Assembly (NCBI GenBank): GCA_963978905.1
Contig: OZ022256.1
Coordinates: forward strand, 5,377,501-5,441,500
From: Trichostrongylus colubriformis
Lineage: Eukaryota; Nematoda; Chromadorea; Rhabditida; Trichostrongylidae
Length of the DNA: 64,000 bases
Direction: 5' to 3'
The notes beneath the pieces were generated by a model. It was not told the origin of the DNA. It saw only the letters and a program-made list of their open reading frames with translations, and ran no database searches. How positions within the stretch are numbered: the stretch's first letter is position 1; each line of letters starts with the position of its first letter. Positions 1-9,649 of the stretch are shown here, in pieces. The position numbers were made by a program, and so were the translations under genes.

Positions 1-668
1 ATGAATTTTCCTAATAGTGATCAAGCACTGTAACTCGAGCTCACATCAGGGCGTTGACGACAACACTTTTATATAGAGTCGAACACCTACCTGTAGTCAA
101 CGAAATGATTGGTGGTAGATGATACTCGCGAATCCTTTGTTGAGCCGGGAGACGGTTTGAATGTATTCTAGGCAAAATAACCTCTCTAACGAACCGGTTC
201 GCTTTACTGGTTGGTAGTAGTCTAGAATTCTACCCAGCGATTGACAAGAATATCTGTGAAAGTCTTATACACCACCGAGAGCCGTCCTACTCATTCCACA
301 TATTTAAGTCTATGGAAAAAACGCATGATTGAAATGCACCGCGAAAAGAGGATAGAGGACCGAACCACCGGCCTGGAGTGGTTATGCAGAAACGGTGCCT
401 GGAAAGGGAGCAACATGAAAAAGCGAAAATCACGGTTAACCAGTGGTGTGAACAACGGATAGTTGAAGTGCGAGGAGCCATCATTCAGCATGTCCCATGA
501 ATATCTGAGATGGGAAATGAACATGGCCAAAATCTAGTCGAAATATCATAAGTGACGCGCGCCACAAGCAGTTTTCACCTAGATCTTTGAAGTGAGCGAC
601 CAGCTAGGAGATGCAGAACGGAGCGCGTGATTTCTAATGTCTCGGTACTGCCAGCGCTATGCTGTGAA
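1..668. mobile_element. RTE-type non-LTR retrotransposon remnants, unit 1
   Basis: Two decayed pieces in opposite orientations. On the minus strand, about 270 to 1 gives a frameshifted, stop-containing reverse transcriptase segment. Its better preserved counterpart in the inverted edge reads LVYKTFTNILVNRW ... FVDYK, stop, AFDSI, which is the fingers/palm region of RTE-type RTs. On the plus strand, 499-668 reads like YLRWEMNM ... DQLGDAER ... SVLPALC, which matches the thumb/C-terminal region of nematode RTE RTs. Neither piece can encode a working enzyme. The stretch between them (about 380-497) reads as an unidentified basic peptide frame. Confidence 0.7.
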
Positions 669-1642
669 CCTGGCCTGATCGACCATCGGGCGATAGATTT
701 TACATGTGCGAAAACAAGTTGGGACTTGTTATCGGCTAATTATATTATATTATATTTATTGCATGCACAACAGGTACATGAAGCATGAATTATAAGATAA
801 GTCACTAATAAGAAGTCACTCAATATAAAGAGTTACCCGTCCCCGCCTCAGGCAGCGAGGGACGAACCACTGCTACCAGTAAGCTGTATGAACGGTGGAA
901 TGTGCTTTGATCTTTCATCTGTCTCCGAGTCTTGTGAGAGTACAGCTTATTGGTAGAATACCAGCTCAATCAAATAAGGCACGGATGCAGACGCGAATAT
1001 AGACACACGGCGCGACAATAATAGTACAGCCAGACACCAATGGAGATCACTCGAATACATCGACTCGACTAAAACTGCAGGGGGCTGGACAGAGTATCGC
1101 CTAAAGATGGACGGATGCGGGACAGCGGAAGCGGCCGGTTTCCACGTTTGGTCCGAGCTCGTCTCTCGACCTTCTCCCTCCTCGGCAAGCCACGCCCCGA
1201 AAGAGAGATGAGTCATGGGAGAAACCCTTTGAGAATGCCGTTCATGACGGCTCACTTATAAGGAAAGTGATCTTTTGACCTGATGGGTTGTCGATGGATT
1301 TCTCATGCATGGCGCCATCCACAACGCCATTGTCTGTTTCGTTGGTTCGTTTGTACCGAGATCACGCACAAAAGACCTTCGACATAACCAGCTAGTCGTG
1401 AGAAGAGGTCTATCCATGGGTACCAGTGTGGATGAATACTCAAGGAATTATGGGATGAAAACAGGCGGATAGCTGATATGAACTTCTCTCATATCCTACT
1501 ACGTTACAATTACTTCATTTGGTGCTAGCGAGCCACTATGCGGACCGGAAAAGCGTTTGCATTCACGAAAATGTACATGAGACCTCAAGGCGAATCACCC
1601 TGCCGTTGGTCCTCTGAGAGCAGATGCGTATTGGAGGCATAA
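669..1642. other. Unit spacer with no recognised gene (unit 1)
   Basis: No spliced gene, RNA gene or known repeat could be supported here. It includes a short AT-rich TATAT stretch near 738-760. The 102-codon minus frame at 947-1255 has no homology I recognise, no signal peptide and no splice context. The same sequence recurs in all units. Confidence 0.5.
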
Positions 1643-1928
1643 GGCCGCTTCCATACTTTGCGCACCGACGCCGTTCACACTACAGTATGGTGTTGTGGCC
1701 GATTTCAATCTTGGCGCTGTGCCAATACACGAAGCGGCCACGATCAATACACGAAGCGGCCACGATCACCTTATTGGCACAGCGCCAAGATTCGAATCGG
1801 CCACAACACCATACTGTAGTGTGATTGGGACCGCATTATCTATGGACGCCGTCACTCGCGTGACGCGGGCAAGCGCGTGACGCCGGCACGCGCGTGACGG
1901 CGTCGGTGCGCAAAGTATGGAAGCGGCC
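1643..1928. mobile_element. MITE-1, 286 bp, TAA target duplication (unit 1)
   Basis: A non-autonomous inverted-repeat element. The ends begin GGCCGCTTCCATACTTTGCG and close with the reverse complement, with terminal repeats of about 30 bp. It is flanked on both sides by TAA (1640-1642 and 1929-1931). Unit 6 has the undisturbed target GGCATAACAGAC at 40224-40235, which proves both insertion and the 3-bp duplication. Inside is a second foldback (about 1679-1728 against 1771-1824) around two direct copies of a 20-bp motif containing GAAGCGGCCACGATC, then a GC-rich stretch of repeated CGCGTGACG. A 3-bp TAA/TTA duplication fits the PIF/Harbinger group. No transposase is present. Confidence 0.9.
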
Positions 1929-2261
1929 TAACAGACACAATGGATCATTCTCTCCAAGGAATCATGGCAAGATTTTGCCACTTCGATGAAATAAAATTTA
2001 CTCAGTTGGCTTCCTTCAGATTCCTTCTTCTCGAAGACGTGGTATAGCACTAATCTTCTTCGGCAGACGGCCACATTTGTCCTCATAAAAACGGTTCGAA
2101 GGTATATTACGCAATTAAAGGAAACCCAATAAGCCATTGAACTGGACTAAGAAAGTTGTTGAGAAAGCGGTTTATAGTACTCAGAAAGATTGAGTTTGAG
2201 TAAAGGCAAGGTATTCAAGAATGTTACAATATGAATGATATATGGTACCGTGCTCCATGGT

Positions 2262-2299
2262 GATCGCCGCGTCGCTAACGTGGTAGCGACGCAGCGATC
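2262..2299. other. GC-rich perfect-stem hairpin (unit 1)
   Basis: Arms GATCGC-GCGTCGCTA and TAGCGACGC-GCGATC, each with one unpaired base, close over a 6-nt loop ACGTGG. It is kept in units 1-4. In the variant block of units 5 and 6 the stem is broken (CGTCACTATTGTGG, and part of the right arm missing). No known function is recognised. Confidence 0.6.
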
Positions 2300-2390
2300 G
2301 CAGCAGAACGCATCACAAGGCTTCATTTTAGTTTCTACCTTTTCTATCCTTGTTTTTGCGTGACTTTAAAGTCCTCTTCTTTTTCATCAG

Positions 2391-2709
2391 AAAACGAGCA
2401 CATTACCCATGGTCGATGACGCTTTCGTTTCGGAAGGTAAGTATTGGATCTTGTAATATTTCGTCAGGAGTTTGTCCTCATGTTTTTTTTACAGTGGGCT
2501 TTCAATTTGCTTGATGAATCGCACTGGCTCTATAGAAACCAAAGAAATAGCGTAACTTGAAAAGGGGGATCCTATTCCTTGAGAATTTCCCCTAACGCAA
2601 CTTTTGAGCCTGCTGATAACGCATTACCTGAAATAATGCTTAGTACAGCAAACATCGCAGTTGACTCCGAGCCTCATGCAGGACTTTATAGATTCCTTAC
2701 AAATCAGTA
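2391..2709 (+). pseudogene. Decayed coding relic with an intron (unit 1)
   Basis: A 46-nt piece (2391-2436) begins after TTTTCATCAG and ends at GGAAG/GTAAGT. It joins in frame across a 58-nt intron ending TTTTTTTACAG to 2495-2560, giving ...MTLSFRK / WAFNLLDESHWLYRN..., then a TGA. The same frame stays open from 2561 to the TAA at 2707-2709 (SPNATFEPADNALPEIM ... GLYRFLTNQ). Against the variant block in units 5 and 6, most base changes within the exon frames are synonymous, which suggests past selection on protein. In units 5/6 the acceptor AG has become AA and 2 nt are missing after the stop. No family is recognised. Confidence 0.35.
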
Positions 2710-4092
2710 AAGAAATTGTGTTCCTGCTGTTCCTCAGCAGCCCTTCGGTAAGCAACCTCTCTTTCGGTGGCGAGTGACATTGACTAATTACTTTTGGCCC
2801 CGTATGAGAGAAAACAGTGGGTTATGGTTCTAGCACAGCTGGAAGTCCGCCTTTCAGTGTTGCCCCCTTCGCGTTTGTTATTTAGTGAACTGTGCTTTTC
2901 GCTACTGTACTGTATTCTACGGGGACACAAATTTGATGGTTAAGATCCTGGAATTATTCCTCATAAACCTTATAAAATTGACCGGTCCTTGTGAACTTTT
3001 GTCCATAATTTTGACTCGACGAAATGGACAATTCCACCGACCTCTTTCACAAGGGGTTTCTCTCGATGAAGAGACTCGAGCGTCAGATGACAATACAGAG
3101 AGGCGCGACACCAGGTGGCGCACAGAGTGGACCAAAAAGCCACAATGTACTCGCTCTGAAACGCAGATGGATTGGGGGATGAACTCCCTATTACTGTAGT
3201 GCTGGGCTGATTTCGTCCCTATGTTCCATGCAGACGTTTCTGACGTACATGTAGAGGCATTCTGCATGGTGCTGTTGGTATCCTGCGTTTGATCCTTGCA
3301 TTCTAACGACTGGGAAGAACATGGGTGGCGGTCCAGGGTTGCCTCAAATTAATAAGTGCCATGTCTATCTTGGGATAGCCTGGCATTCGGAGTGACTTCC
3401 TTTAGGGATTTTTCAATAACCACCTAATCCCTAATGCTGTCTTCAAAGTTTAGCCGGGTGGTGACGCAGTTGTCTGGGCGTTGAATCATACGCGTACAGT
3501 ACTGTTGGTCAAGTTTGACATTCCACGAGAAGATTGCAGCTCCAGAGACTTTTGCAACTTTGGATAGCTTGAAATGATGGACATTTCAATTAGAACTTAT
3601 TCAGAGTGAGGTAGAGTAGTGAAAGTGGAATGCGTTATGTAATGCCACGATCCATCTTGCTAGCGTGGACATCAGGTTAGCGTAGGATGTAACGACGGAA
3701 TACAAGGAATGAGTTTTAAATTTACAGAGATTGTTTTCAGGAACACATTCTTCAATTGCTTCCGTTACAATCTGACAATCGAACTCGTTTGATTGCGCTT
3801 TACATGTCGATTATGAAATAGTGTGATAGGTTGCAGTGCAGCATAGTACTTCAATTTGCTTTCATATTTTATATACGGAGCAATAGAGTAGTTGTTTTCT
3901 TCACCTTGAAAGCCATAACGGGATATCTGTGTTAGACCGCTCAACAAAGATAGATAATATAGCAAAGTTGCCTGACACCAGGGTTCTATTCCAATTATTA
4001 CAGCCAACTCAAGGATCCAAGTGGGTAGACATGGAGGCGATGTGCTGCTGCTTTCGTTGTTATGAGTCTGCAGACGACAATAAAGCAAACAA
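2710..4092. other. Unit spacer downstream of CAP-A (unit 1)
   Basis: Apart from the 52-codon frame at 3024-3182, nothing is supported here. The 180-codon minus frame at 3765-4307 reads through CAP-A exons 5 and 6 in the wrong phase. Unit positions 3385-3390 inside this spacer are the inversion breakpoint used at the array edge. Confidence 0.5.
3024..3182 (+). other. Unassigned 52-codon basic open frame (unit 1)
   Basis: It runs from ATG at 3024 to TGA at 3180-3182 and begins MDNSTDLFHKGFLSMKRLER, with a basic C-terminus ending KRRWIGG. No splice acceptor or promoter is obvious. One of two substitutions among copies is synonymous (AGC/AGT, unit 3) and the other changes His to Arg (unit 6). 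It could be a fragment of an old gene or chance. Confidence 0.25.
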
Positions 4093-4098
4093 TTTATT
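4093..4098 (-). terminator. Poly(A) signal of CAP-A (unit 1)
   Basis: AATAAA on the minus strand, 67 nt after the CAP-A stop codon. It is conserved in every unit. Confidence 0.55.
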
Positions 4099-4165
4099 TC
4101 GCACATGACATGTGAGGGGTTACAGTTGCGTAGTCTATGCTCACAGACAAAGAGACATTGGAGGT

Positions 4166-5456
4166 TTACCGTGGGTCCGTGCTCTCCCTGAAATACAGCC
4201 CCATACAAACATGTTTGAGATGACCAAAACAAACATACATTTTGAAAGCGCATTTCAGATCTAGATAATGCGCACCATCTTCCGACGTTTCCAGCTTGAT
4301 ACCGCACCCAACCTTTTCAAAATTGGGATCGTTTATCTGAAACATAAGGGCTTCTCCTATTTATGTGTTACCCATTCTTCAACAATGATTCTTCTTCCTG
4401 AACCAGTAGTAGAGAATGGAGAGCTAAAACTCACCTGATTTTGTCTTTCGAGCATTATTTTATCCAGAGTTTTTTTCCACGTACCGTCGAACGCACTGTA
4501 ATGAGCGGTAATTTTGAGCTGGTCAGCCATCTAATAAGGTGAGTTCACAACTATACACAAGAAATGAAATTTGATCAGACTTTCGGTTCATTGGAAAGGA
4601 GTTCACCTTTTCACTTCGAAACCGCGATGAGAAGATGTTCCTCCTGACAAACCCGTGAAGGCTTCTTTTCCAAGGTCGCAATTAGTTTCGTATGTCTGTA
4701 ATTCAGATAATTACTTCCACTAATGGTGATCTAATTGACTAATAGCTGGTCGTTCTACCATAATAATTGAATAATGCACTGCGCTCCTAACTACTTTGCG
4801 AGCGTGAGTTGGTGCGACAAAGCTGGAACTGGGTTATGATATGGTGTGACATGATGTAGGAGCCACCGGTACCAATATCAGCCGAAGTTGTGTAGGAGTA
4901 ATTTATCGTATCGGTTAACAATGAAATATCGTCGTCGATCGTTAAATATTGCCATGCGCTAAGAGAACATCTATACTCTACATTCGAATAAGACTTTGCT
5001 CATTGGCTGCTCTTTCATGGTACTAATAACAACAAAAAACCTACTATCTTACTGACAGAGAGTTTGGTGCGCATTTCGTTTATAGAATCAAGCAACGGCG
5101 TTCGAATATTTTCAGGAACGTTTTCAGCACAGACGAAAGCTAAAACGGTACTGTACTAAGGTAATCTAATTGTCAGTTGAACTAAATGGTAACAGACCCT
5201 CCGGATCCTCAGCATTTCCTTCGATGAGCAGAAGCACGCAGCATGCCTAAACATCGTAATCGACTTGGTCCTTTATGAGTCTTTTTAGGAGTTGCCTGTA
5301 CTGCTAATTACATACACTATAGTCAAATCTTCTATGTAAATGAAAAAATTGTGCTGCAATATGGGATATTGAAATCCATATCAACAAATGGAATTTTTCA
5401 CAAGAAAAGAGGATTCATTAAGGAGAACGTACTATTGAAAGAATGTTCATGCGCAT
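4166..5456 (-). CDS. CAP-A, unit 1: small secreted CAP/ASP-like protein (130 aa, 6 exons)
   Basis: Exons in reading order are 5456-5433, 5155-5057, 4695-4607, 4495-4435, 4336-4239 and 4187-4166, all with GT/AG introns and consistent phases. Exon 1 (MRMNILSI) plus the start of exon 2 (YSTVLAFVCA) forms a signal peptide, with probable cleavage before ENVPENI. The mature part reads LLDSINEMRTKLS, then NCDLGKEA, FDGTWKKTLDKI, GCGIKLETS and DLKCAF. This order matches the start, the W/YxCDLE segment and the C-terminal GC...C strand of CAP/SCP (ASP) domains, but it is shorter than usual. Only three cysteines follow the signal, and the conserved His/Glu cluster is not evident. The donor after exon 2 (TCT/GTCAGT) is non-consensus; a stronger GTAAGA lies 4 nt on but breaks frame. 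AATAAA follows the stop by 67 nt. The family call is inference from motif order. Confidence 0.68.
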
Positions 5457-5508
5457 CTTCTGCAAACGGCGGACTCGAGTTGGTTTCATGGACGCCACGG
5501 TGAGCGAT

Positions 5509-5517
5509 CCTTTTAAA
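5509..5517 (-). promoter_or_regulatory. TATA-like box of CAP-A (unit 1)
   Basis: The minus strand reads ACTCCTTTAAAAGGATCG, about 53 bp upstream of the CAP-A ATG. Its position and flanks mirror the CAP-B box. Confidence 0.45.
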
Positions 5518-6373
5518 GGAGTCAGTCGTGCAATACAGCTTACCAAATATCGAATAATTTCTATGTTATTGAACAGCTGTCAAACCGTCAGCTATCGCCA
5601 AGAAATTACACTGGGCACAATTTTTTTGTACACTGAAGTTGCTCTACGAAGAAAGAACGTCGAGCTGCGTGGATGTGGGTCAATGAGTGCCATGTGAGTG
5701 ATGGGAATGCCTGAAATGGTTTTAGTAGCCATTTCCAATTCAAATTAATTTTCAGATAGTAATTCTTGCATCTGATTGATACGCAAATCCCGATCACAAC
5801 CTCTCGAATTTCTTCGTCTTATCTGTTAAGTGGGGACGTTTATGCTTGGAAAAGCATCGAAAAGTAAATGTCAAGGAAATGTCTGTAAGAAGCATAGGTG
5901 CGACTCCAACACTTATGGTACTGCCACCACTAAGCAAAAATCAAATGTCATCGGACTGATGTTCGTTGTTGAGAGCAGTCAAATAAGATTGTGCTGTGTC
6001 TTAAGCCCATTAACCGAATTTCAAACAGGTGATGAGTGGAGTTTCCTCGCGCTTTATGTTGAATTACTATTTCTGCTTATTGCCTCATACCACGGTTATA
6101 GTCTCCCGTTCATGTTGCAAAGATGCAGCTGCAATAAGTTTCTGCAGGCATATCGCAGAGAACCGCAACATGGATCGACGATGGATCGTGTTGAACAGTT
6201 CTTGTGGACGGGTGGAAATAGCGTTAGCCAAACACGGTCAATTTCATCATACTGTTAGTGTGACCAAATTTATTCAGCAGCATGTCTCTGTGGACCCATT
6301 TCCGATCGCATCGTTTTCCAACAAAAACCCTCTTTCTTTTCAATTCTTCTGCTGACAGATGAAGCGGATCCTT

Positions 6374-6381
6374 TTATAAGG
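6374..6381 (+). promoter_or_regulatory. TATA box of CAP-B (unit 1)
   Basis: The plus strand reads GATCCTTTTATAAGGGTGAG, about 67 bp upstream of the CAP-B ATG. Confidence 0.5.
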
Positions 6382-6447
6382 GTGAGCCGTAATGTGTTGG
6401 TACGCCAAACTTGGTCTTGCGCTAGGACGAGACAATCGCTTTTCGGC

Positions 6448-7510
6448 ATGCTCCTTTGCATCGTTTTCATGGTATGTTATACAAAATTTCTTTGCCACAT
6501 TTATACACTTTTCTTAGTGCGAGACACTCTAGCTCATCAGTAGAACTCCTCGGAGATTACGAACATTCTTGAAAGAATTACAAATACTCGAGGAAGGGAT
6601 GAAAGTTGTGTTATGGTGCAGTAGCTAGGATGAGTGTTAGCATTCATAGAAAAATATCCATGAAACCAGACCATAGTTAGCCCCTTCAGATATGTTGCAC
6701 CCTTTCGTTCACGAGAAGCTATGCCGAAGGTTTGTTTCCAAATATTGTATGAGCTCGGTGTGCACCTTCTGTTCTTATTCTTTTTCCAGAGTACTGTGAT
6801 CTGAATGTTCCTGGAACTGTAGAGGACGGAGAAAGCGTTCGAGGCATTCTCATGGCTGCCATAAATAGCAAAAATGACGACCTTCCAGATACGAGTGATT
6901 TGGTGAGTGGCTGACGTTAAACGGAAGAAGGTGATGAGTGAAAGTTCTTCACGAGGCATCACTTTATTTGTGCCTACAGTTTCGTTCATATGCAGTGAAC
7001 GAGTTCAGCTTCTTTTCACTCGTATGAAACGACCGTCTTCTTTTACAGGAGTATGACTGCGCTCTTTCCAAATTAGCTTCCGAGGGAAGTTACAAAGATG
7101 GATTCTATGGATTTCATTTTGACGTTACAAGGTGTTTCTGATTTAATCTTAATTTTTGCTTGTCCTCTATCATATCTATTCCAAGTTTTTCCTTCTTGTA
7201 ACCAATTACGTTTGCACTAACTCCAACGGTTCAGCGACTTCAATTTCGATTGGAAAGATTCGATCGAAAAAGCACTCAAAAAGGTTGATGATGAACAAGA
7301 CGATAAAGTATGCAGCTTTTCCCTTTTTCAAAATACTATTTCGAAATTTCGGTAATGGTCTTCTTTGTCTATGAGTATATGTTTCAGTTCACCACAATGT
7401 TTGGCACTGGTCTTGGAAAAATTGGATGCGCCATCACTCTGAACACTCCGCGCGCAGATGGCAAACATGAATTCAAGCTAAGTTGTAACTACGGACGGAC
7501 CCAGGAGTGA
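6448..7510 (+). CDS. CAP-B, unit 1: small secreted CAP/ASP-like protein (137 aa, 5 exons)
   Basis: Exons: 6448-6471, 6792-6902, 7049-7131, 7235-7307 and 7388-7510. Exon 1 gives a hydrophobic start (MLLCIVFM). Later exons give VRGILMAAINSK, then YDCALSKLASE, DFNFDWKDSIEKALKK, GKIGCAITLNTP and FKLSCNYGRTQE with a TGA. The intron phases at matching points (0 before the YxC exon, 2 after it, 0 before the GC exon) equal those of CAP-A, and the segments align one to one, so the pair are paralogues. GC...CxY at the end is typical of CAP/ASP C-termini. Weak point: the exon 2 acceptor. CCAG/AG leaves frame with exon 1, whereas CCAGAG/TAC keeps it but gives a short signal peptide, so exon 1 or an extra small exon may need correction. 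The poly(A) signal is at 7597-7602. Confidence 0.66.
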
Positions 7511-7596
7511 CACAGAAATTTAGGCCTAGCTGCACACATCTATTTCTAAACAGTGTGATACGTTGCAGTGTCGGTTAATTGCTGCATTCTGAGTCA

Positions 7597-7602
7597 AATA
7601 AA
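7597..7602 (+). terminator. Poly(A) signal of CAP-B (unit 1)
   Basis: AATAAA 86 nt after the CAP-B stop codon. Confidence 0.55.
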
Positions 7603-7721
7603 TCTGCTCATATTTTACATGTAAAACATTTAGTTTCTACATTTCTATACAACAAATTTAATGAAAAATGAAGCTGAAGAACTGCATCAGATTACCACTG
7701 CACACTGGATTTTCTGTGGTC

Positions 7722-8389
7722 ATGAATTTTCCTAATAGTGATCAAGCACTGTAACTCGAGCTCACATCAGGGCGTTGACGACAACACTTTTATATAGAGT
7801 CGAACACCTACCTGTAGTCAACGAAATGATTGGTGGTAGATGATACTCGCGAATCCTTTGTTGAGCCGGGAGACGGTTTGAATGTATTCTAGGCAAAATA
7901 ACCTCTCTAACGAACCGGTTCGCTTTACTGGTTGGTAGTAGTCTAGAATTCTACCCAGCGATTGACAAGAATATCTGTGAAAGTCTTATACACCACCGAG
8001 AGCCGTCCTACTCATTCCACATATTTAAGTCTATGGAAAAAACGCATGATTGAAATGCACCGCGAAAAGAGGATAGAGGACCGAACCACCGGCCTGGAGT
8101 GGTTATGCAGAAACGGTGCCTGGAAAGGGAGCAACATGAAAAAGCGAAAATCACGGTTAACCAGTGGTGTGAACAACGGATAGTTGAAGTGCGAGGAGCC
8201 ATCATTCAGCATGTCCCATGAATATCTGAGATGGGAAATGAACATGGCCAAAATCTAGTCGAAATATCATAAGTGACGCGCGCCACAAGCAGTTTTCACC
8301 TAGATCTTTGAAGTGAGCGACCAGCTAGGAGATGCAGAACGGAGCGCGTGATTTCTAATGTCTCGGTACTGCCAGCGCTATGCTGTGAA
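7722..8389. mobile_element. RTE remnants, unit 2
   Basis: Same two opposed pieces as at the start of unit 1, with no differences seen. Confidence 0.68.
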
Positions 8390-9363
8390 CCTGGCCTGAT
8401 CGACCATCGGGCGATAGATTTTACATGTGCGAAAACAAGTTGGGACTTGTTATCGGCTAATTATATTATATTATATTTATTGCATGCACAACAGGTACAT
8501 GAAGCATGAATTATAAGATAAGTCACTAATAAGAAGTCACTCAATATAAAGAGTTACCCGTCCCCGCCTCAGGCAGCGAGGGACGAACCACTGCTACCAG
8601 TAAGCTGTATGAACGGTGGAATGTGCTTTGATCTTTCATCTGTCTCCGAGTCTTGTGAGAGTACAGCTTATTGGTAGAATACCAGCTCAATCAAATAAGG
8701 CACGGATGCAGACGCGAATATAGACACACGGCGCGACAATAATAGTACAGCCAGACACCAATGGAGATCACTCGAATACATCGACTCGACTAAAACTGCA
8801 GGGGGCTGGACAGAGTATCGCCTAAAGATGGACGGATGCGGGACAGCGGAAGCGGCCGGTTTCCACGTTTGGTCCGAGCTCGTCTCTCGACCTTCTCCCT
8901 CCTCGGCAAGCCACGCCCCGAAAGAGAGATGAGTCATGGGAGAAACCCTTTGAGAATGCCGTTCATGACGGCTCACTTATAAGGAAAGTGATCTTTTGAC
9001 CTGATGGGTTGTCGATGGATTTCTCATGCATGGCGCCATCCACAACGCCATTGTCTGTTTCGTTGGTTCGTTTGTACCGAGATCACGCACAAAAGACCTT
9101 CGACATAACCAGCTAGTCGTGAGAAGAGGTCTATCCATGGGTACCAGTGTGGATGAATACTCAAGGAATTATGGGATGAAAACAGGCGGATAGCTGATAT
9201 GAACTTCTCTCATATCCTACTACGTTACAATTACTTCATTTGGTGCTAGCGAGCCACTATGCGGACCGGAAAAGCGTTTGCATTCACGAAAATGTACATG
9301 AGACCTCAAGGCGAATCACCCTGCCGTTGGTCCTCTGAGAGCAGATGCGTATTGGAGGCATAA

Positions 9364-9649
9364 GGCCGCTTCCATACTTTGCGCACCGACGCCGTTCACA
9401 CTACAGTATGGTGTTGTGGCCGATTTCAATCTTGGCGCTGTGCCAATACACGAAGCGGCCACGATCAATACACGAAGCGGCCACGATCACCTTATTGGCA
9501 CAGCGCCAAGATTCGAATCGGCCACAACACCATACTGTAGTGTGATTGGGACCGCATTATCTATGGACGCCGTCACTCGCGTGACGCGGGCAAGCGCGTG
9601 ACGCCGGCACGCGCGTGACGGCGTCGGTGCGCAAAGTATGGAAGCGGCC
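9364..9649. mobile_element. MITE-1 copy in unit 2
   Basis: Same site and sequence as the unit 1 copy, so it was inherited by amplification of the unit and is not a separate insertion. Confidence 0.88.

Larger units (their letters stand above)
5457..6447. promoter_or_regulatory. Shared intergenic region between CAP-A and CAP-B (unit 1)
   Basis: A 991-bp region separates the two divergent start codons. It carries mirrored TATA-like boxes, CTTTAAAAGG on the minus strand (about 5509-5517) and CTTTTATAAGG on the plus strand (about 6371-6381). Both sit about 55-75 bp from their ATG and are preceded by TCC, so the two promoters look like inverted copies of one ancestor. Open frames at 5830-6258 and 6029-6355 overlap here, but their termini, composition and lack of splice context give no reason to call genes. 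Other copies lie at 13183-14173, 20904-21894, 28625-29615, 36323-37313 and 44274-45264. Confidence 0.6.
1..7721 (+). repeat. Tandem array unit 1 (7721 bp)
   Basis: This is the reference copy of the tandem unit. The sequence at base 1 recurs at 7722, 15448, 23169, 30890 and 38588. The unit holds RTE remnants (1-668), spacer, a MITE (1643-1928), a decayed coding relic (2391-2709), more spacer, gene CAP-A (minus, 4166-5456), a shared promoter region, and gene CAP-B (plus, 6448-7510). The window opens at a point inside the repeat, so the left end of the array is not seen. Base 1 as unit start is a convenience, not a proven biological boundary. Confidence 0.97.

Noticed and set aside
947..1255. 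102-codon minus-strand open frame
   Set aside because: No family is recognised, there is no start or splice support, and it lies in repetitive spacer.
1938..2140. Plus-strand frame starting MDHSLQGIMARFCHFDEIKF as a gene piece
   Set aside because: Between units 1-5 and unit 6 most changes in this frame alter amino acids and one removes a stop, so there is no sign of selection on protein.
2917..3267. 116-codon minus-strand open frame
   Set aside because: It is Ser/Arg-rich with no domain, overlaps an equally long plus frame, and has no splice context.
3765..4307. 180-codon minus-strand open frame, the longest in each unit
   Set aside because: It reads through the intron between CAP-A exons 5 and 6 and through the 3' region in another phase, has no signal or known domain, and conflicts with the spliced CAP-A model and its AATAAA. 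Identity between units is no evidence of coding because non-coding spacer is equally identical.
5830..6258. 142-codon plus-strand open frame with a hydrophobic stretch, in the CAP-A/CAP-B intergenic region
   Set aside because: It has a non-ATG start (GTG), no splice or start context and no recognised homology, and it overlaps another frame at 6029-6355. It is treated as chance, although a real small gene here cannot be excluded without RNA data.
6537..6989. 150-codon minus-strand open frame
   Set aside because: It is antisense to CAP-B exon 2 and its flanking introns, with no recognised domain.
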